Positions 22,041 through 30,551 of a DNA stretch of 34,685 bases are shown here, piece after piece. How positions within the stretch are numbered: position 1 is the stretch's first letter; each line of letters opens with the position of its first letter. This stretch comes from CAYUPI01 sp964446585. GTDB taxonomy: Bacteria > Verrucomicrobiota > Verrucomicrobiia > Limisphaerales > UBA8199. The stretch is from contig CAYUPI010000060.1 of assembly GCA_964446585.1 (NCBI GenBank), forward strand, positions 1 through 34,685, read 5' to 3'. The notes under the pieces are model-generated. The model saw only the letters and a list, made by a program, of their open reading frames with translations, had not been told where the DNA came from and did not search any database. Position numbers and translations under genes: made by a program.

Positions 22041-23840
22041 CTATTTTGCAGCGTTCTTGCGTTGATAAAGCAGCAAATAACCCGGAGGCCTGGCAGTCAG
22101 TTGCGGGTCGTTTTCGACCGAGTTCTCAACTTTCTCTTGCAAAGTTTGGACCAGGTCGTAGTTCGTTCCTGAGTATTGCTCGTACCAACTGAATATCCTT
22201 TGCTCCAATTCGCTTTGCGACATCCATGATTCCTTAACATTCACAAAAATCATGTACTCGGGTCTCGCGGCCTCGATTTCTCGCATCATCTCTTCCTGCA
22301 TTTTGAGCACATGTTCGTGTTGCTCCACCAAAGGATAAGCATATAGATAACCAGTCGCTGATCGCCGACGCGCATAGAAATAAATCTCCGGCTCAGACCC
22401 GAGCACCGCTATGCGCGCGTCCGCCGGGGAATTTTTCCTGATAAAACTCGCGAGCTCGGCGTCTTCCGGAAACATCTGCCGCGGATAGACCTCACGGCAA
22501 GCCGCCACGGGTCCCAGGTCAAACCACACCGAGCCGTTGCCCACCAATGCTGTCCCCAGTCCGACCGGAAACAGTCCCAGGATCGGCACTGCGAGAAATA
22601 GCTCGATCGTGCGGTCGTGCCGCACCAAGTACAGGCCGCGGTAGATGGCGATAGCAGTGAGCAAAGCGGCCGCCGGCAGCAGGAAGATGAAATAATGCTG
22701 GCGCAAGTACCATCCGGGGCTCAGTGCCACCAACGAGGCGAATGTAAAGCCCGCCAGGAACCAGCGCCGGGTCCGCAGTCGTTCTTCCCACCACATCAAT
22801 ACCATACCAAGTACTGCCAGGATCCAGAATGCGAAGTTCGGGCCGAATACGGTGCCCAACGCCAAACGAATATGTTCCGTCGGCATTTCAAAAAGTGAGT
22901 ACTGCGAAACATATTCGTTGGCGTAGGTGAACGTCCAGAACACGAAATTTGCAAGCACTCCCGCCTTCCAGAGAATCACGCACATCACGGCAAATGGCGT
23001 GACCAGCCCCAGGACGTACCACGCGCAACGCACCAGTCCTTGCTTCCACGGCGGCGCGGTCAAAAACGGAGTCGAGGACCCCCCACCCTCCTCCCTCCGC
23101 AGTGCTACGGAGCACGGGCGGTCCTCTCCCCTTACGAAGGGGAGAGGGGGGCCTCCGTCAGACGCCCTGAGTCGGGCTTGAGAGGTCCGAACTCGCCTGG
23201 CCAGTCGCCACTGACGCAGTCGGCCCAAAGCATCCCGACTTGGGCCACTTAGCTCCGACCAGGCCAAATACACCAGCCCAAACACTCCCCACAAAATTCC
23301 CGGCTGCTTCATCAGGAACGCGAGACCAAATAAAGTTCCGCTGGCAAAACACACTCCCGGTTTTCCGTCATCCACAGCGTGCAAAAGGAGCAAGGTGCCT
23401 CCCAATGCCGCCAGCACGACAAAATGGCTCGCGTGGGCCGCCAAACCCAAAACCGAAACGCTCAGAGACAACACCGCGAATGTCGTCGCGGCCACCAGCC
23501 CGCCACTCAAGTCGAGCAGCTTCCGGCCCAGGAAAAACACCATGACAATCGAAGCCATGTTTACCAGGAGCAGGCCAACGTGAATCCCGGCGGCGGTTTG
23601 TCCATACACCAGCATCATTAGAGCGTAGGCGGCGTAAGTCCCGGGGAATTTCAGGTTATACGCCAGCTTGTACGGCGGGATGCCTTGCAGCAGCAATTGA
23701 CCGGCGTACGCGTACTCTCCTTCATCGCGCTCCAGCGGCATGTCCCGCAATCGCAGGCGAACGACGGCCACGAAGAGCAGCACCAGCGCCAACACAATCC
23801 AAGCGCGGTGCTTATGTATTGTCCTGAAAACGGCGGTCAT
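22041..23840 (-). CDS. GT39/ArnT-like membrane glycosyltransferase
   Basis: This 599-aa polytopic membrane protein resembles glycosyltransferase family 39/ArnT, which moves sugars from polyprenyl phosphate onto proteins or lipids on the outer face of the inner membrane. The first periplasmic loop has the acidic motif LERDEGEYAYAG (Asp39, Glu40, Glu42), followed by about ten predicted TM helices and a soluble C-terminal domain (DARIAVLGSEPEIYFYARR). Residues about 217-263 (from LRASDGGPPLPFVRGE to STPFLTAPPWK) look like a repeat-encoded insert in a loop, because the DNA contains a CCTCTCCCC/GGGGAGAGG hairpin. A role in modifying the nearby secreted proteins is possible but untested. Confidence 0.82.
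   Translation of the reverse strand: MTAVFRTIHKHRAWIVLALVLLFVAVVRLRLRDMPLERDEGEYAYAGQLLLQGIPPYKLAYNLKFPGTYAAYALMMLVYGQTAAGIHVGLLLVNMASIVMVFFLGRKLLDLSGGLVAATTFAVLSLSVSVLGLAAHASHFVVLAALGGTLLLLHAVDDGKPGVCFASGTLFGLAFLMKQPGILWGVFGLVYLAWSELSGPSRDALGRLRQWRLARRVRTSQARLRASDGGPPLPFVRGEDRPCSVALRREEGGGSSTPFLTAPPWKQGLVRCAWYVLGLVTPFAVMCVILWKAGVLANFVFWTFTYANEYVSQYSLFEMPTEHIRLALGTVFGPNFAFWILAVLGMVLMWWEERLRTRRWFLAGFTFASLVALSPGWYLRQHYFIFLLPAAALLTAIAIYRGLYLVRHDRTIELFLAVPILGLFPVGLGTALVGNGSVWFDLGPVAACREVYPRQMFPEDAELASFIRKNSPADARIAVLGSEPEIYFYARRRSATGYLYAYPLVEQHEHVLKMQEEMMREIEAARPEYMIFVNVKESWMSQSELEQRIFSWYEQYSGTNYDLVQTLQEKVENSVENDPQLTARPPGYLLLYQRKNAAK
23123..23147. repeat. hairpin repeat inside the GT39 gene
   Basis: CCTCTCCCC (23123-23131) pairs perfectly with GGGGAGAGG (23139-23147) around TTACGAA, inside the coding sequence. 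It resembles dispersed 'ctctccccttacgaagggg' type repeats, inserted without breaking the frame. Confidence 0.55.
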
Positions 23841-23854
23841 CCGGTGGCGGTTTT

Positions 23855-23882
23855 ACCACGGATTTCACGGATCACACGGATT
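23855..23882. repeat. CCACGGATT-family repeat, copy 5
   Basis: ACCACGGATTTCACGGAT is followed by CACACGGATT, 14 bp upstream of the glycosyltransferase ATG. It is the same unit as near the GxxExxY and tRNA genes. Confidence 0.65.
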
Positions 23883-23999
23883 TTCCGCGAACAAAAAGCA
23901 ACCCCAGAGGACGCAAAGAGATTGGAGTGGAACTCCCTGAAAGCGAAGACAAGAGGAAAGGGTCTGACACGAATTGCCTAGCAATCAGGAAAGGAGCTC

Positions 24000-24045
24000 A
24001 TGAGAATTCGTGAAAATTAGTGAGATTCGTGTCAACACAGGGTGG
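24000..24045. repeat. ATTCGTGAAAATTAGTG short-period repeat
   Basis: AATTCGTGAAAATTAGTGAG followed by ATTCGTGTC is a degenerate AT-rich repeat of about 8-10 bp period in the gap between the glycosyltransferase and the terminator. No gene is visible from 23883 to 24079. Confidence 0.4.
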
Positions 24046-24079
24046 GAGTTGGCAGCCGCGTGCGTCGGTACAAAAGGAA

Positions 24080-24101
24080 AGCCCCGATTTGAATCGGGGC
24101 T
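24080..24101 (-). terminator. rho-independent terminator of the PEP-CTERM gene
   Basis: AGCCCCGATT pairs with AATCGGGGCT (24092-24101). On the minus strand the hairpin is followed by TTCCTTTTG, a T-rich tail, about 30 bp after the PEP-CTERM stop. This fits termination of the two-gene unit 25532-24133. Confidence 0.7.
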
Positions 24102-24132
24102 CTCGTGAGATAATTTTATCAGGCCTGTTCGA

Positions 24133-24801
24133 TTACTTCCGGCGGCGGAAGATCAACAAGGCAGCGGCGCCCAAACCAGCGAGCGCGAAGGTCGAAGGCT
24201 CCGGAACCTGTGAGGGGGCGTTCAAGACCAAGTCAAAGCTATTGAAGCCACCTGGGCCTGACCCACCTTGACCAGTCGACGTAGTAAGGTCCTTCGCAGT
24301 CGGCGGCGGTTGCGCGGTATAGTCCACCGTCGGTATGGTGAACGCAAGCACGCCCTCGTGGGCACCCCCAGCGAAGCTGCTACCACTGCCATCCCAAGCC
24401 GCGATGGCTACCGTTATTGCGCTACCAGCAGCTGTCACGCCAGGGATATTCAACTGCCCCAGCGAGAATCCACCCAAGTTAATAGGCTTATTGGCGAAGC
24501 TGGTCGCTAACGTGAAGCTGTTGGCCGAGAGTGCGGCATAAGCAGCCGACGGGTTCCCCCCCCCAACATTATACTGGTTGATGGTGTTGAGAGTGAAGCT
24601 GGTGCCGTTCAGGTACCAGACTTCGAGGCCGGCCGGACTACCGCCTGATAGATACCCGAATCCGGAAAGGCTGGTGCCACTTGTGCCGTTGACTACTATG
24701 CCGCCAGCGCAGTTTAGGTTGTCCACGACGAATGCGCCTTGGGCGAATACGCCTAAAGCCATCCCCATGGCTGCCAGAATTGTTAGTATTGTCCTTTTCA
24801 T
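24133..24801 (-). CDS. PEP-CTERM sorting-domain secreted protein, paralogue 1
   Basis: This 222-aa exported protein has a signal peptide (MKRTILTILAAMGMALGVFA). The middle is low-charge and beta-rich, with many Gly/Ser/Asn. It ends in a canonical PEP-CTERM signal: VPEPST, a hydrophobic helix (FALAGLGAAALLIF), and RRRK at the very end. Such tails are processed by exosortase and the protein is released to the surface or matrix; the exosortase gene is not in this window. It lies 47 bp downstream of another secreted-protein gene and ends at a terminator. A close paralogue lies at 28722. Confidence 0.88.
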   Translation of the reverse strand: MKRTILTILAAMGMALGVFAQGAFVVDNLNCAGGIVVNGTSGTSLSGFGYLSGGSPAGLEVWYLNGTSFTLNTINQYNVGGGNPSAAYAALSANSFTLATSFANKPINLGGFSLGQLNIPGVTAAGSAITVAIAAWDGSGSSFAGGAHEGVLAFTIPTVDYTAQPPPTAKDLTTSTGQGGSGPGGFNSFDLVLNAPSQVPEPSTFALAGLGAAALLIFRRRK

Positions 24802-24848
24802 GTGTGGGTTAGACCGTTAGTTGTTGTTGTTATGGTGATTTGGTTAGG

Positions 24849-25532
24849 TTATTGAACGGTAAAGTTTTTGACCCAAGTCGTTCCAGACTTCGCAGCGTTG
24901 ATCCAGAAGCCCTGAGCAACATCAATGCCGGGCTCGCTCGGTGCCCAAGCTAGTGGCTGGCCCTTTTGAGAGATGTACTGAAACTGGTCGTAACCGCTCT
25001 GATCGGCCTTGAAGCGGTACACGACATCATTACTGTTGGGCACATATCCCAAAACCTGCTGAATGGCACCGGTGAGTGGAGCCATGGATCCGACGAAGGA
25101 AAACCCGGCAACTGAACGGACGTTTGTGTTGTTGAGCGAACCCTGCAATACGTTGCCGACGAACGTAAAAGTCGGATTATTACTCGGAATCTTGACCCAT
25201 GCGCCCATACCCGGATTCAGCTTGCCAGCGGCAGTCCAAGCCACAGGTTGGCCTTTCTGCGAAATGTATTGAAACTGGTCGAAGCCGGAACCGTCAGGCT
25301 TAAAGGTGTAAACTATCGTGCCAGTCGGTAGGTTGCTGCTAAACGTGCCAGAGACGGTGTTGTTGAAACCCGTGCCATCGAGATCCAGAGGGTTGTTGAT
25401 CAGGTTGAACCCGTTTTTCAATGTCGTGCTGACGTAACCGACGACGTTTAGGGAGTAAACGTTTTGCGCCATGGAGGTGGCGACGCCTGCTGCAAGAATT
25501 AGTGCAGCACCTAATAGTGCTTTTGTTCTCAT
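24849..25532 (-). CDS. secreted protein with internal duplication (YSLNVVGYVS family)
   Basis: This 227-aa protein has a signal peptide (RTKALLGAALILAAGVATSMAQ) followed by YSLNVVGYVSTTLKNGFNLI, a start seen in many Verrucomicrobia secreted proteins of unknown role. Two internal repeats share FDQFQYISQKGQP-AW and YDQFQYISQKGQP-AW, each followed by a GAWVK or GFWIN strand, so two domains are likely. I use ATG 25532 rather than an upstream ATG (25697) because it gives the signal peptide and fits the promoter at 25566-25594. The frame upstream of it lies in the promoter region. It is the first gene of a unit with the PEP-CTERM gene. Confidence 0.8.
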   Translation of the reverse strand: MRTKALLGAALILAAGVATSMAQNVYSLNVVGYVSTTLKNGFNLINNPLDLDGTGFNNTVSGTFSSNLPTGTIVYTFKPDGSGFDQFQYISQKGQPVAWTAAGKLNPGMGAWVKIPSNNPTFTFVGNVLQGSLNNTNVRSVAGFSFVGSMAPLTGAIQQVLGYVPNSNDVVYRFKADQSGYDQFQYISQKGQPLAWAPSEPGIDVAQGFWINAAKSGTTWVKNFTVQ

Positions 25533-25565
25533 ATTTGTGTAGTTTGTGTTACCGTGTGTGCCTGC

Positions 25566-25626
25566 ACTATCACAGACCGAAAGGGGTAAGTCAACAGTTT
25601 TTTTGCACTTTTTTTGAACATTTTTT
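25566..25626 (-). promoter_or_regulatory. promoter with three phased A-tracts
   Basis: On the minus strand -35 TTGACT (25589-25594) and -10 GATAGT (25566-25571) are 17 bp apart. They give a start near 25559 and a leader of about 27 nt before ATG 25532. Just upstream, runs of 7, 7 and 6 A (25598-25604, 25609-25615, 25621-25626) are spaced about 11 bp apart, one helical turn, as expected of curved DNA or an UP-like element. This points to strong expression. Confidence 0.6.
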
Positions 25627-26012
25627 CGAAAGCACAAGACAAGCCTTGTGCGGGTCAGCGAGGAAGGAGACCGGTTCCGCCAAACCACCTCGGCCAACGC
25701 TTAAGTGATTTGTAATCAAACAGTTGCACACAATATCAGGTCGGATCCCGCCGTGCTCCTCAATGATTATAACCCGCAAGTGGCTGCGGGTCAACAGATT
25801 GGGACGCACTAAGCCCAAGCCACTCAGCTTTTTGACCGCCGTCTATTTAGATTCAAGACCTTTTGCTTCCTGCAAGCGACTGACTGAAGGAACGAACCGC
25901 TAATCTTCGCTCATTGACGCTAATTCTGAGGCGAAGCACCGGTAACCCTCACTGACTCATCTTTGGCTGATTCCATTAGCGAATATCAGCGTTCATTAGC
26001 GGTTCCATTGAA
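25627..26012. other. non-coding gap with hairpin and inverted repeat
   Basis: No gene is visible. It contains a 7-bp hairpin (ACCCGCA 25772-25778, TGCGGGT 25785-25791) and an inverted repeat: GAACCGCTAAT at 25894-25904 and ATTAGCGGTTC at 25995-26005, each arm extended by about 25 bp of degenerate CGCTAAT units. Confidence 0.6.
25894..26005. repeat. GAACCGCTAAT inverted repeat
   Basis: The arms GAACCGCTAAT (25894-25904) and ATTAGCGGTTC (25995-26005) match exactly. Beyond the core, both arms carry further degenerate CGCTAAT or CGCTGAT units. It lies next to the TPR fragment at 26016. Confidence 0.6.
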
Positions 26013-26015
26013 TTC

Positions 26016-26120
26016 TTACGGCTTCGCTTTGCGTGCCGAGCTGGCTTCGAGTTGGCGCTTGGCTTCCGCGTAATCAGGATTGAGCCGCAGAGCTTCAGCA
26101 AACTCGGCAGCGGGGCCAAT
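26016..26120 (-). pseudogene. C-terminal fragment of a TPR protein
   Basis: The minus strand encodes AAEFAEALRLNPDYAEAKRQL plus a short Lys/Ala tail and a stop. This is one typical tetratricopeptide repeat at a protein end. Upstream of it the frame continues without TPR character (to about 26255), so the 5' part is lost. It probably descends from a TPR membrane protein like the one at 30552-32630. Confidence 0.5.
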
Positions 26121-26268
26121 GGGGGAAGGAGCACTGATGATGCGAGTATTTGCCAATGCCAGCTTAGATTGGAGCGAGAAAACCAGAAGTTGAACGAAGG
26201 CCACGGAATTTCGCGACACCGAAAGTTTATACTGGCGGAGCAGTGTACCGATCACCGAAATTGACCTT

Positions 26269-28473
26269 GTGGCCGCTTATGCGCTGACAATTTTTTCCGG
26301 AGCCTTCCTTCTCTTTGGCGTCCAACCGCTGATTGGCAAGTATGTTCTGCCTTGGTTTGGAGGAGCAACCGGTGTCTGGACGACCTGCATGTTGTACTTC
26401 CAGGTGGTGCTGCTGGTGGGGTATGCTTACGCGCACTTCTCGACGCGCTGGCTCAAGCCCCGGGTGCAGGCCATTTTGCATTCGGCACTGCTGCTCGCCG
26501 CCCTGGTGATGTTGCCGATTACGCCGACCGATTCGTGGAAGCCGAGCGCGAGCGAAAACCCTGTGCCGCGGATTCTGGCACTATTGACAGTGACGCTTGG
26601 GCTGCCGTATTTTGTTCTCTCCTCGACCGGACCGCTCATGCAGCAGTGGTTCAGCCGAACCAACCCGGGCCGATCGCCTTATCGGCTCTTTGCGCTCTCG
26701 AACGCCGGCTCGCTGCTGGCGCTGGTGAGTTACCCGTTTTTTTTCGAGACGCATTTTACGCGCAAAATTCAGGCGGAAATGTGGGGGTGGGGCCTGGAGG
26801 CCTTTGTACTATTTTGCGGCTTCAGCGCTTTCCAGTTGTGGAAGAGCTCCAGGCTCAAGGTTCAGAGTGCAGTTGCCACCGAAGCGGCGCGAAAAAAGGC
26901 TTCCGCCAATCCCGGGCCGGGGGCTGGAACGCAGCTTGCCGTTAGTGCCGAGATGGGGAGTGAGCCGCGTGGGTATGCCGCCGCCCCGGAAGTCGTGCCA
27001 GCCAACCCCTCCTCCGCGCCCGGGGTACGGCCTTCGTTTCTGGATCGTGTGTCGTGGTTGCTGCTGGCGGCGTGTGCGTCGGTGCTCCTATTGGCGGTGA
27101 CCAACAAGATGTGCCAGGACGTGGCCGTGATCCCATTCCTGTGGGTGCTGCCGCTAGGGCTCTACTTGCTAAGCTTCATCATCAGTTTCGATAACCCGCG
27201 CTGGTATCAGCGGCTGATTTTCACGCCGGCGCTCGTCGCGGCGCTGGCTGCGACGTACTGGGCGCTCCGGCAGGGAGTCGAGGCGCCGTTGCCGCCGCTA
27301 CTGGTTGCTTATTCGAGCGGACTGTTCGTGTGCTGCATGGTGTGCCACGGGGAGCTCTATCGGCTCAAGCCCGAGCCTCGTTACTTGACCTCCTTTTATC
27401 TGGTGATCGCTGCCGGCGGGGCGCTGGGGGGGGTGTTGGTGGCAATCGTCGCCCCGCTGATTTTTAAGGATTATTACGAACTGCATCTGGGCATGCTGCT
27501 CTGTGGTTTCTTATTCCTCCTGGCGACCTGGCGGCGGAAAGATGCCGTGAGCCAATCAGAGTTTTGGCGCCGGGTGGCCCTGCCCGCGCTTTCGGTCGCT
27601 CTCGTGGTACTCGGTTTCGGGCTGCGCGCTCAGGCCCGCCGATTCTCGGACCTGGTGGCGGAACGAACGCGCACATTTTACGGCGTGCTAACGGTCTTCG
27701 AAGCGGGCAAGTTTAACCCGGACCTCCACCACTTTTCGCTGGCGCACGGAAACATCCGACACGGCTTGCAAATGGTGCATCCGGTGGGGGCAACCTGGCC
27801 AACGGTCTATTACAACAGCCGCAGCGGCGCGGGATTGGCAATCCCGGCGCTTGGTCGCGGCCCGCGGCGTATCGCCCTGGTTGGCCTGGGCATCGGCACA
27901 TTGGCCGCTTATTCCCGGACGAATGATTATTTTCGAGGCTACGAAATCAATCCAGAGGTCATACGTCTGGCCAAATCACGCTTCAAGTATCTCTCTAATT
28001 GCCAGGGTAAGGTAGAACTCGTGCCGGGTGACGCTCGCCTATCGCTGGAAAGAGAGCCGCCGCAACATTTTGATTTGATCGCGCTGGACACATTTTCCGG
28101 TGATGCCATCCCCACGCACTTGCTGACGCGCGAAGCCTTCGCTCTCTACGACCGCCACCTTAACACCAACGGCGTAATCGCGGTCCACATCACCAATCAT
28201 TATTTGGACCTTGAGCCGGTTCTCGCCAATGTCGCCGCCGAATTTAGATACAATATCGCTGTCATCGAATGTAATCCCAGGGACCCGGCGGTCGTCGCAG
28301 CCAGTCCCGGCGGTCAGACCTGGTGGATTTATTACTCCGTGTGGGTGCTGCTGACCCGCGACCCGCATTTCCTGGAAACGCCCACGCTTCGCGAGGTCGC
28401 GCGGCCGCCGCAGACGAAAATCATTCCGTTGTGGACAGACGATTTCTCAAGTCTATATCAGATCTTGCGGTAG
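26269..28473 (+). CDS. fused MFS-type membrane and spermidine-synthase-like protein
   Basis: This 734-aa protein has an N-terminal half of about ten TM helices (FSGAFLLFGVQPLIGKYVLPWFGG is the family hallmark) and a C-terminal Rossmann domain like spermidine synthase. The latter has the nucleotide loop ALVGLGIGTLAAY, acidic YEINPEV, GDARLSLE, and catalytic-region LDTFSGDAIPTHLLTREAF. Such fusions are widespread and poorly characterised; the substrate is unknown. A Pro/Ala-rich cytosolic linker (about residues 195-250) sits mid-membrane domain. The start is GTG 26269, which gives MAAYALTIFSG as in relatives. No polyamine genes lie nearby. Confidence 0.82.
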   Translation: MAAYALTIFSGAFLLFGVQPLIGKYVLPWFGGATGVWTTCMLYFQVVLLVGYAYAHFSTRWLKPRVQAILHSALLLAALVMLPITPTDSWKPSASENPVPRILALLTVTLGLPYFVLSSTGPLMQQWFSRTNPGRSPYRLFALSNAGSLLALVSYPFFFETHFTRKIQAEMWGWGLEAFVLFCGFSAFQLWKSSRLKVQSAVATEAARKKASANPGPGAGTQLAVSAEMGSEPRGYAAAPEVVPANPSSAPGVRPSFLDRVSWLLLAACASVLLLAVTNKMCQDVAVIPFLWVLPLGLYLLSFIISFDNPRWYQRLIFTPALVAALAATYWALRQGVEAPLPPLLVAYSSGLFVCCMVCHGELYRLKPEPRYLTSFYLVIAAGGALGGVLVAIVAPLIFKDYYELHLGMLLCGFLFLLATWRRKDAVSQSEFWRRVALPALSVALVVLGFGLRAQARRFSDLVAERTRTFYGVLTVFEAGKFNPDLHHFSLAHGNIRHGLQMVHPVGATWPTVYYNSRSGAGLAIPALGRGPRRIALVGLGIGTLAAYSRTNDYFRGYEINPEVIRLAKSRFKYLSNCQGKVELVPGDARLSLEREPPQHFDLIALDTFSGDAIPTHLLTREAFALYDRHLNTNGVIAVHITNHYLDLEPVLANVAAEFRYNIAVIECNPRDPAVVAASPGGQTWWIYYSVWVLLTRDPHFLETPTLREVARPPQTKIIPLWTDDFSSLYQILR

Positions 28474-28721
28474 CGATTGCTCGAAATATTCAGGACCATC
28501 ATCCTGGCCCTCTTGTCATTTTTCACGCGGCTCTTGGACTAGTTTTCCCACGTGGTATGTTGTCGCGGGCCCTGATCTAGTCACCGAGCGAGCTTGGCAT
28601 TGGTAGTCGGCAGGAGTTCAAGAAAAAATCGTGGGGCTTGAAAGAGCTAGGCGCAGTGGTTACTGTTCGATAAGCGGGCAAAAGATTCAAGACGACAACG
28701 GCTAACATTTCAACACGTTTT

Positions 28722-29462
28722 ATGAAGACGACGCTATTGACCACCCTGGCAACCATGGGGATGGCTGTAAACGTATTCGCTCAAGGGGAAATCAACCTCA
28801 ACAACACCACTTGCAACGGTGGCATCGTGATCAACGGCACCAGTGGAAGCAGCCTCTCGGGACTCGGCTACTTAACGGGCGGTGCTGCAGGCGGCCTGGA
28901 AGTCTGGTTCCTGAATGGCACAAGCTTCAACGTGGCCACCGTCAACCAGTATAACGTTGGAGGGGGGAACTCTGCAGCCGCCTACGCCGCCCTGTCGGCC
29001 AACAGCTTCACCCTGGCGACGCACTTCAATACAGTACCTGGTGGGATCACCCTGGGCGCTTTTCAACTGGGTCTGCTCGATATGGCGAGTGTGTCCCCCG
29101 CGGGCAGTAAAGTCACCCTGGCGATCGCAGCTTGGGATGGCAGCGGCGGCGCCTTCTCGGGTGCAGACCATAGTGGCGTGCTTGCGTTCGCCATGCAAAC
29201 GATAGACTATACAAGCATCACCCCACCGACCGCTCCGAACCTTAAGGACGGCGTGGCCTCGACAGATGGTTTCAATGCCAATGATCTGATCCTGAACCCT
29301 AACACCCAGGTTCCGGAGCCATCCACCCTGGCGCTTTCTGGTTTGGGTGCCGCTGCGTTGTTGATCTTTGGTCGCATGAAGATATCGCCGGTGTTCGGGT
29401 CGGAATCACAACCCGCCGGAAGGCGGCTTTCCAGCTTGGATGCAATGCACGCACCAGGCTAA
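28722..29462 (+). CDS. PEP-CTERM-like secreted protein, paralogue 2, with altered C-terminus
   Basis: This 246-aa protein parallels paralogue 1 along its whole length: signal peptide MKTTLLTTLATMGMAVNVFA, GTSGSSLSGLGYLTGG, NQYNVGGGN, AAYAALSANSFTLAT, AIAAWDGSG, GVLAFAM. The sorting motif VPEPST and helix LALSGLGAAALLIF are intact. The terminal RRRK-stop of paralogue 1 is replaced by GRMK and a 29-residue extension (from ISPVFGSESQ). The basic cluster and the terminal position that exosortase substrates need are therefore compromised. Orientation is opposite to paralogue 1. Confidence 0.8.
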   Translation: MKTTLLTTLATMGMAVNVFAQGEINLNNTTCNGGIVINGTSGSSLSGLGYLTGGAAGGLEVWFLNGTSFNVATVNQYNVGGGNSAAAYAALSANSFTLATHFNTVPGGITLGAFQLGLLDMASVSPAGSKVTLAIAAWDGSGGAFSGADHSGVLAFAMQTIDYTSITPPTAPNLKDGVASTDGFNANDLILNPNTQVPEPSTLALSGLGAAALLIFGRMKISPVFGSESQPAGRRLSSLDAMHAPG

Positions 29463-29702
29463 TCCGAGTTGGTAGAGACAGTCAGAAAGAAATCTCGGCC
29501 CCGAGGAGAAACGCAAGGCCCTCACTAGGTTCATTCCACTTGCCATGAAGAGCACGGAGCTTTTCGAACGGGAACAACGGATTCCTCCCGCCATTTAGCC
29601 TCCTGCAACGCCCTCTCCATTTCGGGAGTCCTATGTTGCTCTTGCTTCACCCGCCTTCCCCCCTTTTCTTGGACCCTGCACAATTGGTTTTTCTCATTGT
29701 TA
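29463..29702. other. non-coding stretch between PEP-CTERM paralogue and IS3 remnant
   Basis: No gene is visible. The part next to the transposase stop (about 29640-29700) contains CCCCCCTTTTCTTGGACCCT, which may be the outer end of the insertion sequence. I could not find the matching opposite end. Confidence 0.35.
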
Positions 29703-30167
29703 TTAGTTTGTGGTTTCGTAGTCCACAGGTGATTTGTAGCCCAGAGAGCTGTGGAGCCTCTTCCGGTTATAAATCGCTTCGATGTACTCAAAGATTTCCC
29801 GTCGCACCCGGTCCTTGGACCAGGTGGCACTTTGCTCGAGGGCTTCGCGCTTGAGGGTGCTCCAGAAGGCTTCCATCGCCGCATTATCATAGCAATTGCC
29901 TCGACGACTCATGCTGGCGATCAATCCACTGCGTTGGAGTTGCTCTCGGTAGAGGGCACTGGCGTATTGGATACCCCGATCTGAATGGTGGATCACTGCC
30001 CTTGGGTTGCCGCGTTTGACCAAGGCCCGCGCCAGCGCTTGGAGCGCGCCACCCGCTTCCAGGTTTTGCCATAACGACCAACCTAGGATCTGTCGGCTGT
30101 AGAGATCCATCACCGCTGCCAGAAACAACCATCCTTGGGCGGTGGGAATGTAAGTTATATCCGCTAT
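29703..30167 (-). pseudogene. IS3-family transposase OrfB, 5'-truncated
   Basis: The minus strand encodes the DDE integrase core of an IS3-family OrfB: IADITYIPTAQGWLFLAAV (first Asp), HHSDRGIQYAS (second Asp) and NAAMEAFWSTLKRE (Glu), then the ending SSLGYKSPVDYETTN-stop. The N-terminal half of OrfB and all of OrfA are missing. Homology breaks at about 30165, where TPR sequence starts on the other strand. The element therefore cannot move on its own. Confidence 0.85.
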
Positions 30168-30171
30168 TGCA

Positions 30172-30399
30172 TTGCTCGGAATTGAAAAGACAGACGAAGC
30201 GATTATTCATTTCCAAAAAGCCTTCGAGATAATGCCTTCGTATGCGGAATCCCATTACTATCTTGCGGTCGCTTTCCTTTCGAAGGGAAAAACTAACGAG
30301 GCCATTACGCAACTGGAAAAAGCAACCGAACTTCGACCCGAATTCACTCAGGCCAGCGAGACGCTGAAATCTTTGCGGAAGGGAGAAGCTAACCAATAG
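30172..30399 (+). pseudogene. TPR protein C-terminal fragment
   Basis: About 75 codons encode two tetratricopeptide repeats (EAIIHFQKAFEIMPSYAESHYYL and EAITQLEKATELRPEFTQAS) and a normal stop. The 5' end abuts the truncated IS3 transposase, and the frame just upstream is closed by TAA at 30151-30153. It looks like the tail of a longer TPR protein cut by the insertion or a later deletion. A short expressed protein from TTG 30172 cannot be excluded. Confidence 0.6.
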
Positions 30400-30551
30400 G
30401 CTTGGAAATTTGCATTGCGCCCTGTGATGGTGGAGTCGGTGGTATGGATTTCGAAAAAGAACAACGCTGGCTTGACCCCAACTTGAACAGTTCCCGCGTA
30501 CCGGAATTCCTTATGACGCCCTTGAGCATTGCTGCATGCGCCGCGATAAAC

